A stretch of 9,929 bases of DNA from Actinomycetota bacterium (GTDB lineage: Bacteria > Zhuqueibacterota > Zhuqueibacteria > Residuimicrobiales > Krinioviventaceae): NCBI GenBank assembly GCA_011682565.1, contig JAACEJ010000075.1, positions 1 through 9,929 on the forward strand, read 5' to 3'. The position numbers were made by a program, and so were the translations under genes. The notes beneath the pieces are model-generated. The model was given only the letters and a program-made list of their open reading frames with translations. It was not told where the DNA came from and searched no databases. Of the stretch, positions 1 to 5,842 are shown in pieces. The first letter of the stretch is position 1, and each line of letters opens with the position of its first letter.

Positions 1-1515
1 AAACTATCTGCTTTGGAGCCTCGGAATATCGATTATCACAAAAAACTGGCGCAGCTTTTTAGCTGGAATGAGATGCCGGGCAAGGCGGTACATGAATACG
101 AAAAAATCGTTCAACTGGATACAACGGACGTAAAAGTCATGCGCGCACTGGCACAGCAATACTTTTGGTCGAATCGAAACAAAAAAGGAATTGCACTGCT
201 TGAAAAAGTAATCCGCCTAATCCCGGACAGTCTTTCCGTTCGGCGGCAATTGGCGCAACAATATGTTTGGCAAAGCATGCCCCGTAAAGCAGCAAAACAA
301 TATGAAGAAATCCTCAGTCGAAATCCTCAAAACATTGAATTGATGAAAAAACTGGCACAGCTATATTCCGCACTGAACAATTATAAAAAAGCAATAATTC
401 TTTACAAGTTCCTTCTCCAAAAAGATCCGAATGACCACAAACTTTTATTATTATTGGCAAAAAACTACCTCTGGTCTGGAAATACAAATGCAGCGAAAAA
501 AGAATTTATAAAGTATATTGCCAACAATCCCTCGGACAAAGAAGCCCTCCTGCTTTTAGGCGAAATCCAACGATGGAGTGGTGAGTGGGACAAGGCAAAG
601 TCAAACCTGCAAAAAGTACTCATTCTATCGCCACAAAATAAAAAGGCAAAAGAATTATTAACCGGTATTAGAAAAGAATATGGACCACTCATTGAAAGCA
701 AATACAGCCGGATCAAAGATTCAAACCAGTTAACGCGGGAAGATATTCCGCTGGCTTTTTATTATTTTATCAACAGACATTGGCTCGTGCAAACGGGGAT
801 TTCAAGATTGAAAATTTTGGACGGCAGGATCGATTCATCATTAGTTGGTCTCAGCGGCTCCTACGCAGTGCAATACAATATCACACAAAACACCGGCCTT
901 TTAATAGAATTTTCACCTCATGCCTATCGCTCAGGATGGATAGCGTGGGGAGGAAAAGTGCAATTTATCAAAAACTTTTTCGGAAGGATCTATACTAATT
1001 TCGGCTATTATCGCAAAGAAACGCAGGAGGGGGTTCAAGCGCTGTTTGACAAAATAATGATTAACGGATTTACAGGAAATATCTATTGGCAAATAATTCC
1101 CCGCTGGTATATTTCAACCCAGATGGATTATGGAAACTATTCCGACGCCAATACAAAAACAACGGCTGTTTTCTCGACACAATTTTCACTTTTCCTCAAG
1201 CCGAAAATTTCTCTTTTCGGTATTTACAGCTATGAAAATTTTGAAAAGCTGTATCAAACATCACTGCCTTATTGGACGCCGAATAAATTGCATACCATTT
1301 CCTCCGGCCTCAAAATTGAACAAAACATAAAAGCCTTGTCCGCCGGAGTCGGCGTGTATTTAACACGTCAACAGGACGTTATATCTCAAAACCTTTTTAC
1401 CGAACTGGGATTTTCATTTACCGCGTTTGACAAGCTTTTCATCAGATATGAAAAAACAGGATCGACTGTTTATAATTCCAAAAGCTTGCAGGCTTTTTAT
1501 CAACATCGATTTTAA
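1..1515 (+). CDS. TPR-repeat outer-membrane beta-barrel protein (5' partial)
   Basis: The reading frame is open from base 1, so the true start lies upstream; a TTG at 13 is only an internal codon. There are 504 visible residues. Residues 9-213 form six tetratricopeptide units of 34-35 residues, most with an aromatic core (YFW, YVW, YLW) of the kind seen in TPRs of YaiO/PgaA/BcsC-like export proteins. Residues 1-8 look like the tail of another repeat. From about residue 225 to 504 the sequence alternates polar and hydrophobic or aromatic residues, as in amphipathic beta strands, and includes YWTPNKLHTISSGL, reminiscent of the Y-x-S/T-P strand motif of polysaccharide-export barrels. It ends in HRF; a terminal phenylalanine is the usual signal for the outer-membrane BAM assembly machinery. 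I infer a periplasmic TPR scaffold fused to an outer-membrane pore, possibly for exopolysaccharide export. The exact family and substrate are not established. The gene converges on the minus-strand cluster. Confidence 0.8.
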   Translation, partial: KLSALEPRNIDYHKKLAQLFSWNEMPGKAVHEYEKIVQLDTTDVKVMRALAQQYFWSNRNKKGIALLEKVIRLIPDSLSVRRQLAQQYVWQSMPRKAAKQYEEILSRNPQNIELMKKLAQLYSALNNYKKAIILYKFLLQKDPNDHKLLLLLAKNYLWSGNTNAAKKEFIKYIANNPSDKEALLLLGEIQRWSGEWDKAKSNLQKVLILSPQNKKAKELLTGIRKEYGPLIESKYSRIKDSNQLTREDIPLAFYYFINRHWLVQTGISRLKILDGRIDSSLVGLSGSYAVQYNITQNTGLLIEFSPHAYRSGWIAWGGKVQFIKNFFGRIYTNFGYYRKETQEGVQALFDKIMINGFTGNIYWQIIPRWYISTQMDYGNYSDANTKTTAVFSTQFSLFLKPKISLFGIYSYENFEKLYQTSLPYWTPNKLHTISSGLKIEQNIKALSAGVGVYLTRQQDVISQNLFTELGFSFTAFDKLFIRYEKTGSTVYNSKSLQAFYQHRF

Positions 1516-1614
1516 ACGAACATTTTGCGTTTCCATCAAATGACAGAAAAAGCCCAAGATGCGCTGGAGAATGGGTTGGAGTGCTGTTTAGTAAAAGCGA
1601 TTTGAATAAAATAG
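1516..1614. other. Convergent intergenic spacer
   Basis: About 100 nt separate the stop of the plus-strand barrel gene from the 3' end of the minus-strand tRNA. Transcription from both sides should end here, yet I see no strong intrinsic terminator on either strand. The best pairing is a short CCCA/TGGG element with a 15-nt loop, near 1551-1577. Read on the minus strand it is followed by TTTTTC, but the stem is too weak to call. No open frame worth reporting lies in it. Confidence 0.5.
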
Positions 1615-1688
<74 letters not shown>

Positions 1689-1697
1689 GTACTAGAA

Positions 1698-2579
1698 TTA
1701 TTTACATGATTTTTCTGCCGCCTGCAATGTATTGCTCAGCAGCATGGCAATTGTCATGGGCCCGACACCGCCGGGAACAGGGGTGATGGCGCTTGCCACT
1801 TCTTTGACATGTTCAAAATCCACATCGCCGACAAGATGATAACCTTTGGGAGAATCAGGATCGTCGACCCGATTCACGCCGACGTCGATAACAACACAGC
1901 CGGGACCGACCATGTCGGCGGTGATTGTGTTTGGTCTTCCGGCAGCGGCGATAAGAATGTCTGCTTGTTTGGTGTATCTTTTCAAATCACCGGAACCCGT
2001 ATGACAAACCGTTACCGTCGCATTGGCACCGGGTTTTTTCTGCATCATCATCGTGGCAAAGGGCAAGCCGACAATGGCGCTTCTGCCGACAACAACGAGA
2101 TGTTTTCCTTCCGGATTCACATTATTTCTGAGCAAGAGTTGCTGGATTCCTGCAGGCGTACAGGGAAGGAAACACTCCTCACCAATAGCCAAGCGGCCGC
2201 GATTAACGGGATGGAATCCGTCCACATCTTTTTCAGGACGAATTAATTCGAGCACTTTTTTCGAATCGATATGCTTCGGCAAAGGCAATTGCACAAGAAT
2301 GCCGTGCACAGCTTCATCGTCATTCAGCTTGCTTACGAGATTTAAAAGATCATCTTGTTTTGTACCGGCATCCAACCTTATTGTTTCGGATTGAATGCCA
2401 ATCTTTTCACACGCTTTTTGCTTCATTCCCACGTACACTTTTGAAGCCGGGTCTTCGCCAACCAGAACAACGGATAAATGAGGAATACAGCCTTTTCTTT
2501 TTAATTCAACAACTTTTGTCGCAAGCTGCTCTTTTATCTCCGCAGCCGTTTTTTTGCCATCGAGTATTCTGGCACTCAC
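1698..2579 (-). CDS. folD: Bifunctional methylenetetrahydrofolate dehydrogenase / methenyltetrahydrofolate cyclohydrolase
   Basis: FolD interconverts 5,10-methylene-THF, 5,10-methenyl-THF and 10-formyl-THF in the cytoplasm using NADP, feeding purine synthesis and initiator-tRNA formylation. The 293-residue length is typical for the family. The catalytic motif YVGMK lies at residues 49-53, with Lys53 matching the cyclohydrolase lysine. Gln97 (VQLPLP) and Asp120 (DVDGFHPVN) match the other folate-site residues. The Rossmann motif GRSAIVGLP is at 165-173 and the C-terminal signature PVPGGVGPMT at 267-276. The start is GTG, with AAAGGA about 9 nt upstream; this site overlaps the stop codon of the preceding phosphoesterase gene (12-nt gap), so translation is probably coupled. 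tRNA-Arg follows 9 nt after the stop. All key residues seem intact. Confidence 0.97.
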   Translation of the reverse strand: MSARILDGKKTAAEIKEQLATKVVELKRKGCIPHLSVVLVGEDPASKVYVGMKQKACEKIGIQSETIRLDAGTKQDDLLNLVSKLNDDEAVHGILVQLPLPKHIDSKKVLELIRPEKDVDGFHPVNRGRLAIGEECFLPCTPAGIQQLLLRNNVNPEGKHLVVVGRSAIVGLPFATMMMQKKPGANATVTVCHTGSGDLKRYTKQADILIAAAGRPNTITADMVGPGCVVIDVGVNRVDDPDSPKGYHLVGDVDFEHVKEVASAITPVPGGVGPMTIAMLLSNTLQAAEKSCK

Positions 2580-2591
2580 GTTTTAAATCCT

Positions 2592-3386
2592 TTACGGTAA
2601 ATTAATGCGTTCGATGCTCTTTGCCCTGCCGCTCGCCGGGTCTATCGCTAAAAGTACTCCATTCAGACGATTGTTGGATGTGGCAATCACATATTTTTCC
2701 GGAATCTGACTCATAAATCGTTTGATGGCAACATTAACATCCAAGCCGATCACAGAATCATTCGGACCGGTCATTCCCACATCCGTAATATAAGCTGTAC
2801 CCCGCGGCAAAATCCGCTCATCAGACGTCTGGATATGCGTGTGCGTTCCAACAAGGGCGCTAATCTTTCCGTCCAGATACCACGCTAACGCAAGCTTTTC
2901 AGCCGTCGCCTCGGCATGGACATCAATAAAAATAATATTGGTTCTCTGCCTCAGCCGCTCAACTTCTTCCAAACCCTTTTTAAACGGACAATCAATCGGA
3001 TACATGAACGTCCGCCCTTGCAAATTAATTACGCCGATATGATGCCCGGACTTGGTTTGCACCAGAGTTGATCCATGGCCCGGTGTTTCATCCGGATAAT
3101 TGAGCGGTCGCAATACACGTGAAGTGGTATCAAGATAGCGTCGAAAAGCGGCGACGTTCCAACTGTGGTTCCCGCCCGTAACGACATCGACGCCAATATT
3201 GAAATAGTTTCTGGCAATTTGTTCCGTTAAACCACGCCCTTTTGCTCCGTTCTCGCCATTTGCAATACACAAATCGACACGGTGCTTTTTAAGCAGGCCC
3301 GGCAAAAAGATGTTCAGGGCATCAAAGCCGGGTTTGCCGACAATGTCGGCTACAAATAGTATCGTTACAGTGTCTGATTGAGCCAC
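2592..3386 (-). CDS. ymdB: YmdB/TIGR00282-family metallophosphoesterase
   Basis: This 264-residue protein belongs to the calcineurin-like phosphoesterase family that includes Bacillus subtilis YmdB, a 2',3'-cyclic-nucleotide phosphodiesterase affecting biofilm and motility decisions. The dimetal-site residues are visible: Asp14 (FVADIVGKPG), Glu45 and Asn46 (ANGEN), Asn73 and His74 (GGNHSW), His157 (DVHAEAT), and His182 and His184 (GTHTHIQT). The family stretch GTAYITDVGMTGPNDSVIG follows at 196-214. The start is GTG at 3386, with only a weak upstream match (ACGGAAT) to a ribosome binding site; it gives the usual short lead-in to the first metal motif. The gene is 48 nt downstream of rny, a pairing shared with B. 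subtilis. A candidate promoter lies in that gap. The family is secure, but the substrate in this organism is inferred. Confidence 0.93.
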   Translation of the reverse strand: MAQSDTVTILFVADIVGKPGFDALNIFLPGLLKKHRVDLCIANGENGAKGRGLTEQIARNYFNIGVDVVTGGNHSWNVAAFRRYLDTTSRVLRPLNYPDETPGHGSTLVQTKSGHHIGVINLQGRTFMYPIDCPFKKGLEEVERLRQRTNIIFIDVHAEATAEKLALAWYLDGKISALVGTHTHIQTSDERILPRGTAYITDVGMTGPNDSVIGLDVNVAIKRFMSQIPEKYVIATSNNRLNGVLLAIDPASGRAKSIERINLP

Positions 3387-3402
3387 AGGATTCCGTCTTT
3401 TT

Positions 3403-3431
3403 ATTATACTAAAAATCGAATTATTTTACAA
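3403..3431 (-). promoter_or_regulatory. Candidate sigma70-type promoter for ymdB-folD-tRNA
   Basis: On the minus strand TTGTAA (3426-3431, 4 of 6 matches to TTGACA) is separated by exactly 17 bp from a perfect TATAAT (3403-3408). Initiation about 7 nt further on would give a leader of roughly 10 nt before the GTG at 3386. It overlaps the end of rny only at its upstream edge. The region is AT-rich, so chance is possible, and many Bacteroidota use a different promoter consensus. Confidence 0.4.
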
Positions 3432-3434
3432 TGA

Positions 3435-5000
3435 CTATTTTGCATACTCGATGGCACGATATTCACGAATGACTGTCACTTTGATTTGACCGGGATATTC
3501 CATCTGGCTCTGAATCTTTTCAGCAATATCAGCGGCAAGCTGCTCGGCAAGATCATCATCAATTTTGTCATGCTCAACGATCACGCGAATCTCCCGCCCG
3601 GCCTGAATGGCATAAGCTTTACCAACACCCTGGAAGGACGTCGCCACAGATTCCAGGCCATCAAGACGCTTGATGTAGGTTTCCAGCGTTTCACGCCTCG
3701 CACCCGGGCGCGATCCGCTGACAGCATCCGCTGCCTGCACCAGAATAGAAATAGGAGAAATAGGCTCAACATCTTCGTGATGAGATGCAATCGCGTTCAG
3801 AACTATCGGTCCCTCACCATGTTTCTTCGCAACTTCCAGGCCTATCTGTGTATGCGTGCCTTCCGTGTATCTGTCGATTGATTTGCCGATATCATGCAGC
3901 ATTCCTGCTCTTTTCGCAAGAGTCCCGTCAAGTCCCAGGTTTGCTGCCATAAGTCCGGTAAGGTAGGCAACCTCCACTGAATGCTGCAAGACATTCTGGC
4001 CGTAACTGGTGCGGTATTTTAATTTGCCAAGGTATTTCACTAACTCGGGATGGACACCTGTCACACCGGCGTCAAGCAGAGCACGTTCGCCGGCTTCGAC
4101 GATTTTTTCTTCCATTTCTTTTTTCGTTTTTTCCACAACCTCTTCAATGCGGGCCGGATGAATCCTGCCATCTGCTACCAATTTTTCAAGAGAAACTCTG
4201 GCAATCTCGCGACGAAAAGGATCAAAACCGGACAAGACCACAGCCTCGGGCGTATCGTCGACTATTACCTCTACGCCTGTCGCCGTTTCAAAGGAGCGAA
4301 TATTTCTACCCTCCCGTCCAATAATTCGGCCTTTCATATCATCACTGGGCAAATTAACCACCGAGACCGTTGTTTCAGTGGAATGATCTGCTGCCGTCCG
4401 CTGGATCGCCTGAATGATAATTTCTTTTGCTTCTCTGTTCGCGGTTTGGCGTGCCCTGTCCTTAATCTCCTTAATCTCTCTGGCCGCTTCATGCTTGGCC
4501 TTGTCAATGAGATTTTGCATCTGAATGCGTTTGGCTTCCTCGTTAGAGATACCGCTAATTTTTTCCAGGCGTCTGTTTTGCTCTTCGAGAACAGCCTCCA
4601 GCTTGGCTCCGGTTCGCTTTACTTTTTCTTCACGTATTTTCAGTCGATCCCCGATTTCGTTTAATTCTTCTTCCTTTTTTGACACCAGGTCGTGTCGACG
4701 ATCCAGATTCAATTCAATAGAATTAAGTTTTTTCTCGAGTTTATGAAGTTCGTTCCTCCTGTTTTTCGCTTCATTATCAACACTTTGCTTTAACCGCAGC
4801 CACTCGTCTTTAGCTTCTAAAAGCTTTTCCTTCTTGATCGTTTTCGCTTCTTTTTCAGCTTCAAAAACAATTCTCTCAGCGTATTTTTCAGCATTTGCAA
4901 CTTTACCCTGACCTACGTATTTTGAAACAAGCCACCCAGCAACAAATGCGACTATACCTGTTACCAACGCAATAATTATAATTATCATAGTCGTCTCCAT
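3435..5000 (-). CDS. rny: Ribonuclease Y
   Basis: RNase Y is a membrane-anchored endoribonuclease that starts mRNA turnover. The 521 residues show the complete family layout. A transmembrane helix at about 5-25 is followed by a long charged coiled coil (about 35-200). The KH RNA-binding domain is at about 211-275, with its GREG loop at 228-231. The HD domain has His340, His369-Asp370 in HDIGK, and HHED near 408. The conserved C-terminus ends KVTVIREYRAIEYAK. Two starts are possible. ATG at 5000 has GGAGG with only 4 nt of spacing. ATG at 4988 (Met5) has GGAG at 4995-4998 with 6 nt of spacing and begins right at the membrane helix. I keep the longer form. A candidate structured RNA ends only about 13 nt before the start, and the ymdB homologue follows. 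Confidence 0.97.
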   Translation of the reverse strand: METTMIIIIIALVTGIVAFVAGWLVSKYVGQGKVANAEKYAERIVFEAEKEAKTIKKEKLLEAKDEWLRLKQSVDNEAKNRRNELHKLEKKLNSIELNLDRRHDLVSKKEEELNEIGDRLKIREEKVKRTGAKLEAVLEEQNRRLEKISGISNEEAKRIQMQNLIDKAKHEAAREIKEIKDRARQTANREAKEIIIQAIQRTAADHSTETTVSVVNLPSDDMKGRIIGREGRNIRSFETATGVEVIVDDTPEAVVLSGFDPFRREIARVSLEKLVADGRIHPARIEEVVEKTKKEMEEKIVEAGERALLDAGVTGVHPELVKYLGKLKYRTSYGQNVLQHSVEVAYLTGLMAANLGLDGTLAKRAGMLHDIGKSIDRYTEGTHTQIGLEVAKKHGEGPIVLNAIASHHEDVEPISPISILVQAADAVSGSRPGARRETLETYIKRLDGLESVATSFQGVGKAYAIQAGREIRVIVEHDKIDDDLAEQLAADIAEKIQSQMEYPGQIKVTVIREYRAIEYAK

Positions 5001-5002
5001 AA

Positions 5003-5009
5003 CCCCTCC
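5003..5009 (-). promoter_or_regulatory. rny ribosome binding site next to an RNA U-run
   Basis: The minus strand reads GGAGGGGTT directly before ATG at 5000. This strong Shine-Dalgarno sequence lies only about 5 nt after a 7-T run (5015-5021) that closes the candidate structured RNA. The GGGTT within it is complementary to the AACCC at the 5' edge of that RNA (5155-5159), so an alternative pairing could mask the site. Confidence 0.6.
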
Positions 5010-5012
5010 AAC

Positions 5013-5160
5013 ATAAAAAAACCCAGAATTTGCTTAGCATCTGCATTATCTAATTTTCTTCACTCAACATGTTTCTCACGTTTAATGAAGGTAGAAAAAG
5101 CCACGACTTCGTGGGTTCCTCTGCTCACGCTTTTTTGCAGAAACGCCGCAATCTGGGTTG
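5013..5160 (-). ncRNA. ssrS: Structured RNA between zapA and rny, possible 6S RNA
   Basis: No gene fits this gap, but its minus-strand sequence is strongly self-complementary. AACCCAGA (5152-5159) pairs perfectly with TCTGGGTT (5020-5027), which runs straight into a T-run, so the ends of a roughly 148-nt RNA would be closed together. Inside, TCTGCA (5136-5141) can pair with TGCAGA (5037-5042), giving a rod with internal loops. Two local hairpins are clear: CCACG-AAGT-CGTGG (5101-5114), and CTTCATT/AGTGAAG (outer arms near 5090 and 5059) enclosing ACGTG-AGAAA-CATGT. A 6S RNA gene often lies directly downstream of zapA, and paired ends around a large loop suit 6S RNA, which sequesters sigma70-RNA polymerase. 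Against this, the internal hairpin is on the 5' side and competing folds exist, such as TCTGC/GCAGA within the 5' half. Boundaries are approximate. It could instead be a regulatory leader of rny. Confidence 0.55.
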
Positions 5161-5180
5161 TAAAAAGAATTCTTGCGAAA

Positions 5181-5510
5181 TTATTCTTCTATTGTATCAT
5201 CGAACTCAATCTTGTCGCTATCACTCTCCATTGATTTATTAATGCCAAGCTCTAGTTTATCAGATAATTTTTTTAGCCGTCCCTCAAAGTCTGCTGATTG
5301 TTCATTTTGAAATAACTCATCACAAATATTTAAAGCAGCCAATATGGCGATTTGATGCAATGGTCTGCTCGGCTTTGCCTCTTGAACTTCTGCCATTTTT
5401 GTATCGACATACCTGGCAACACGTTTTACGTATTCAACATCGGCATTCACCTTGAGTGGATATTCAGTACCAAAAATTTTAACTTTAAGGATTTTATTTT
5501 CATCATTCAT
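5181..5510 (-). CDS. zapA: Cell division protein ZapA
   Basis: ZapA binds FtsZ in the cytoplasm and bundles its protofilaments, stabilising the Z-ring. The 109 residues fit the family. The N-terminal beta segment reads LKVKIFGTEYPLKV, followed by VEYVKRVARYVDTKM and the family-typical AILAALNICDELF (about 54-66). The C-terminal half is a charged helix suited to the coiled-coil dimer, ending in an acidic tail. ATG at 5510 gives the expected short N-terminus, but I see no clear Shine-Dalgarno sequence before it (GTCAAGCCCAA). A 7-bp inverted repeat lies about 10 nt upstream of the start. The preceding gene encodes a ZapB-like coiled coil, its likely partner, and the candidate structured RNA follows. 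Confidence 0.92.
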   Translation of the reverse strand: MNDENKILKVKIFGTEYPLKVNADVEYVKRVARYVDTKMAEVQEAKPSRPLHQIAILAALNICDELFQNEQSADFEGRLKKLSDKLELGINKSMESDSDKIEFDDTIEE

Positions 5511-5519
5511 TTGGGCTTG

Positions 5520-5543
5520 ACATTGCTAAATGCATGGCAATGT
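5520..5543 (-). repeat. Inverted repeat before zapA
   Basis: ACATTGC and GCAATGT form a perfect 7-bp stem with a 10-nt loop, sitting between the zapB-like stop codon and the zapA start. No U-run follows it, so it is not an intrinsic terminator. It ends 9 nt before the zapA ATG, where a ribosome binding site would be expected, so it could influence translation of zapA or stabilise the message. Confidence 0.5.
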
Positions 5544-5554
5544 AATTAGTATTA

Positions 5555-5836
5555 TCAGTCTAATAATTTGAGTTCGTTCAATTTAGAAAGCATCGACTGA
5601 ATTCGCTCTCTAAGCTGATTTTCTCTTTCTTTATACTGCTCGATCACATGATGTGGTGTTTTTTCCCGCAATTCTTCAATATTCTTCTGCAACCCTTCAA
5701 TACGGAGTTCCCGCTCCGCAAGGACAATTTCAAGATCTTTTTTCTCGTCCTGCAAAAGAGTTATTTTTCGTTCCAGTTTAGCGATCTTTTCGACCGCCTC
5801 GTCGATCCTTTCTTCTAAAACATCGAGTATATCCAT
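5555..5836 (-). CDS. ZapB-like coiled-coil protein
   Basis: This 93-residue protein is almost entirely a predicted coiled coil. Heptad-like hydrophobic spacing runs from MDILDVLEERIDEAVEKIAK to about residue 58; a break at KTPHHVIEQY (about 59-68) is followed by a second short helix. It is rich in Glu, Lys, Arg and Leu, lacks cysteine and has no signal peptide, so it should be cytoplasmic. Size, composition and its place just before zapA match the ZapB/TIGR02449 type of small cell-division coiled coil, which in known systems links ZapA to the Z-ring. Coiled coils resemble each other easily, so the name rests largely on context. ATG at 5836 is 6 nt after the pheT stop, and the upstream GACAGG overlaps the pheT end, which suggests translational coupling. 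Confidence 0.75.
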   Translation of the reverse strand: MDILDVLEERIDEAVEKIAKLERKITLLQDEKKDLEIVLAERELRIEGLQKNIEELREKTPHHVIEQYKERENQLRERIQSMLSKLNELKLLD

Positions 5837-5842
5837 GTCAAA

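Noticed and set aside
1551..1577. Possible bidirectional terminator in the convergent spacer
   Set aside because: The stem is only 4-6 bp with a 15-nt loop. The adjacent TTTTTC on the minus strand is suggestive but not enough.
4050..4664. Plus-strand open frame (204 codons) opposite rny
   Set aside because: The Phe- and Cys-rich translation is typical of antisense reading through a Lys/Glu-rich coiled-coil gene; it has no recognisable domain.
5013..5160. Signal recognition particle RNA as identity of the structured RNA
   Set aside because: The conserved SRP helix 8 motif (GGAA tetraloop with flanking AGCAGCC-type bulge) is not found.
5165..5174. 10-bp palindrome AAGAATTCTT just before the structured RNA
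   Set aside because: Short AT-rich palindromes are expected by chance, and no second copy or operator-like spacing was seen.
5551..5581. Possible promoter for zapA (TTGAAC, 19 bp, GATAAT on the minus strand)
   Set aside because: The spacer is too long and the -10 imperfect in AT-rich sequence; zapA is more simply cotranscribed.
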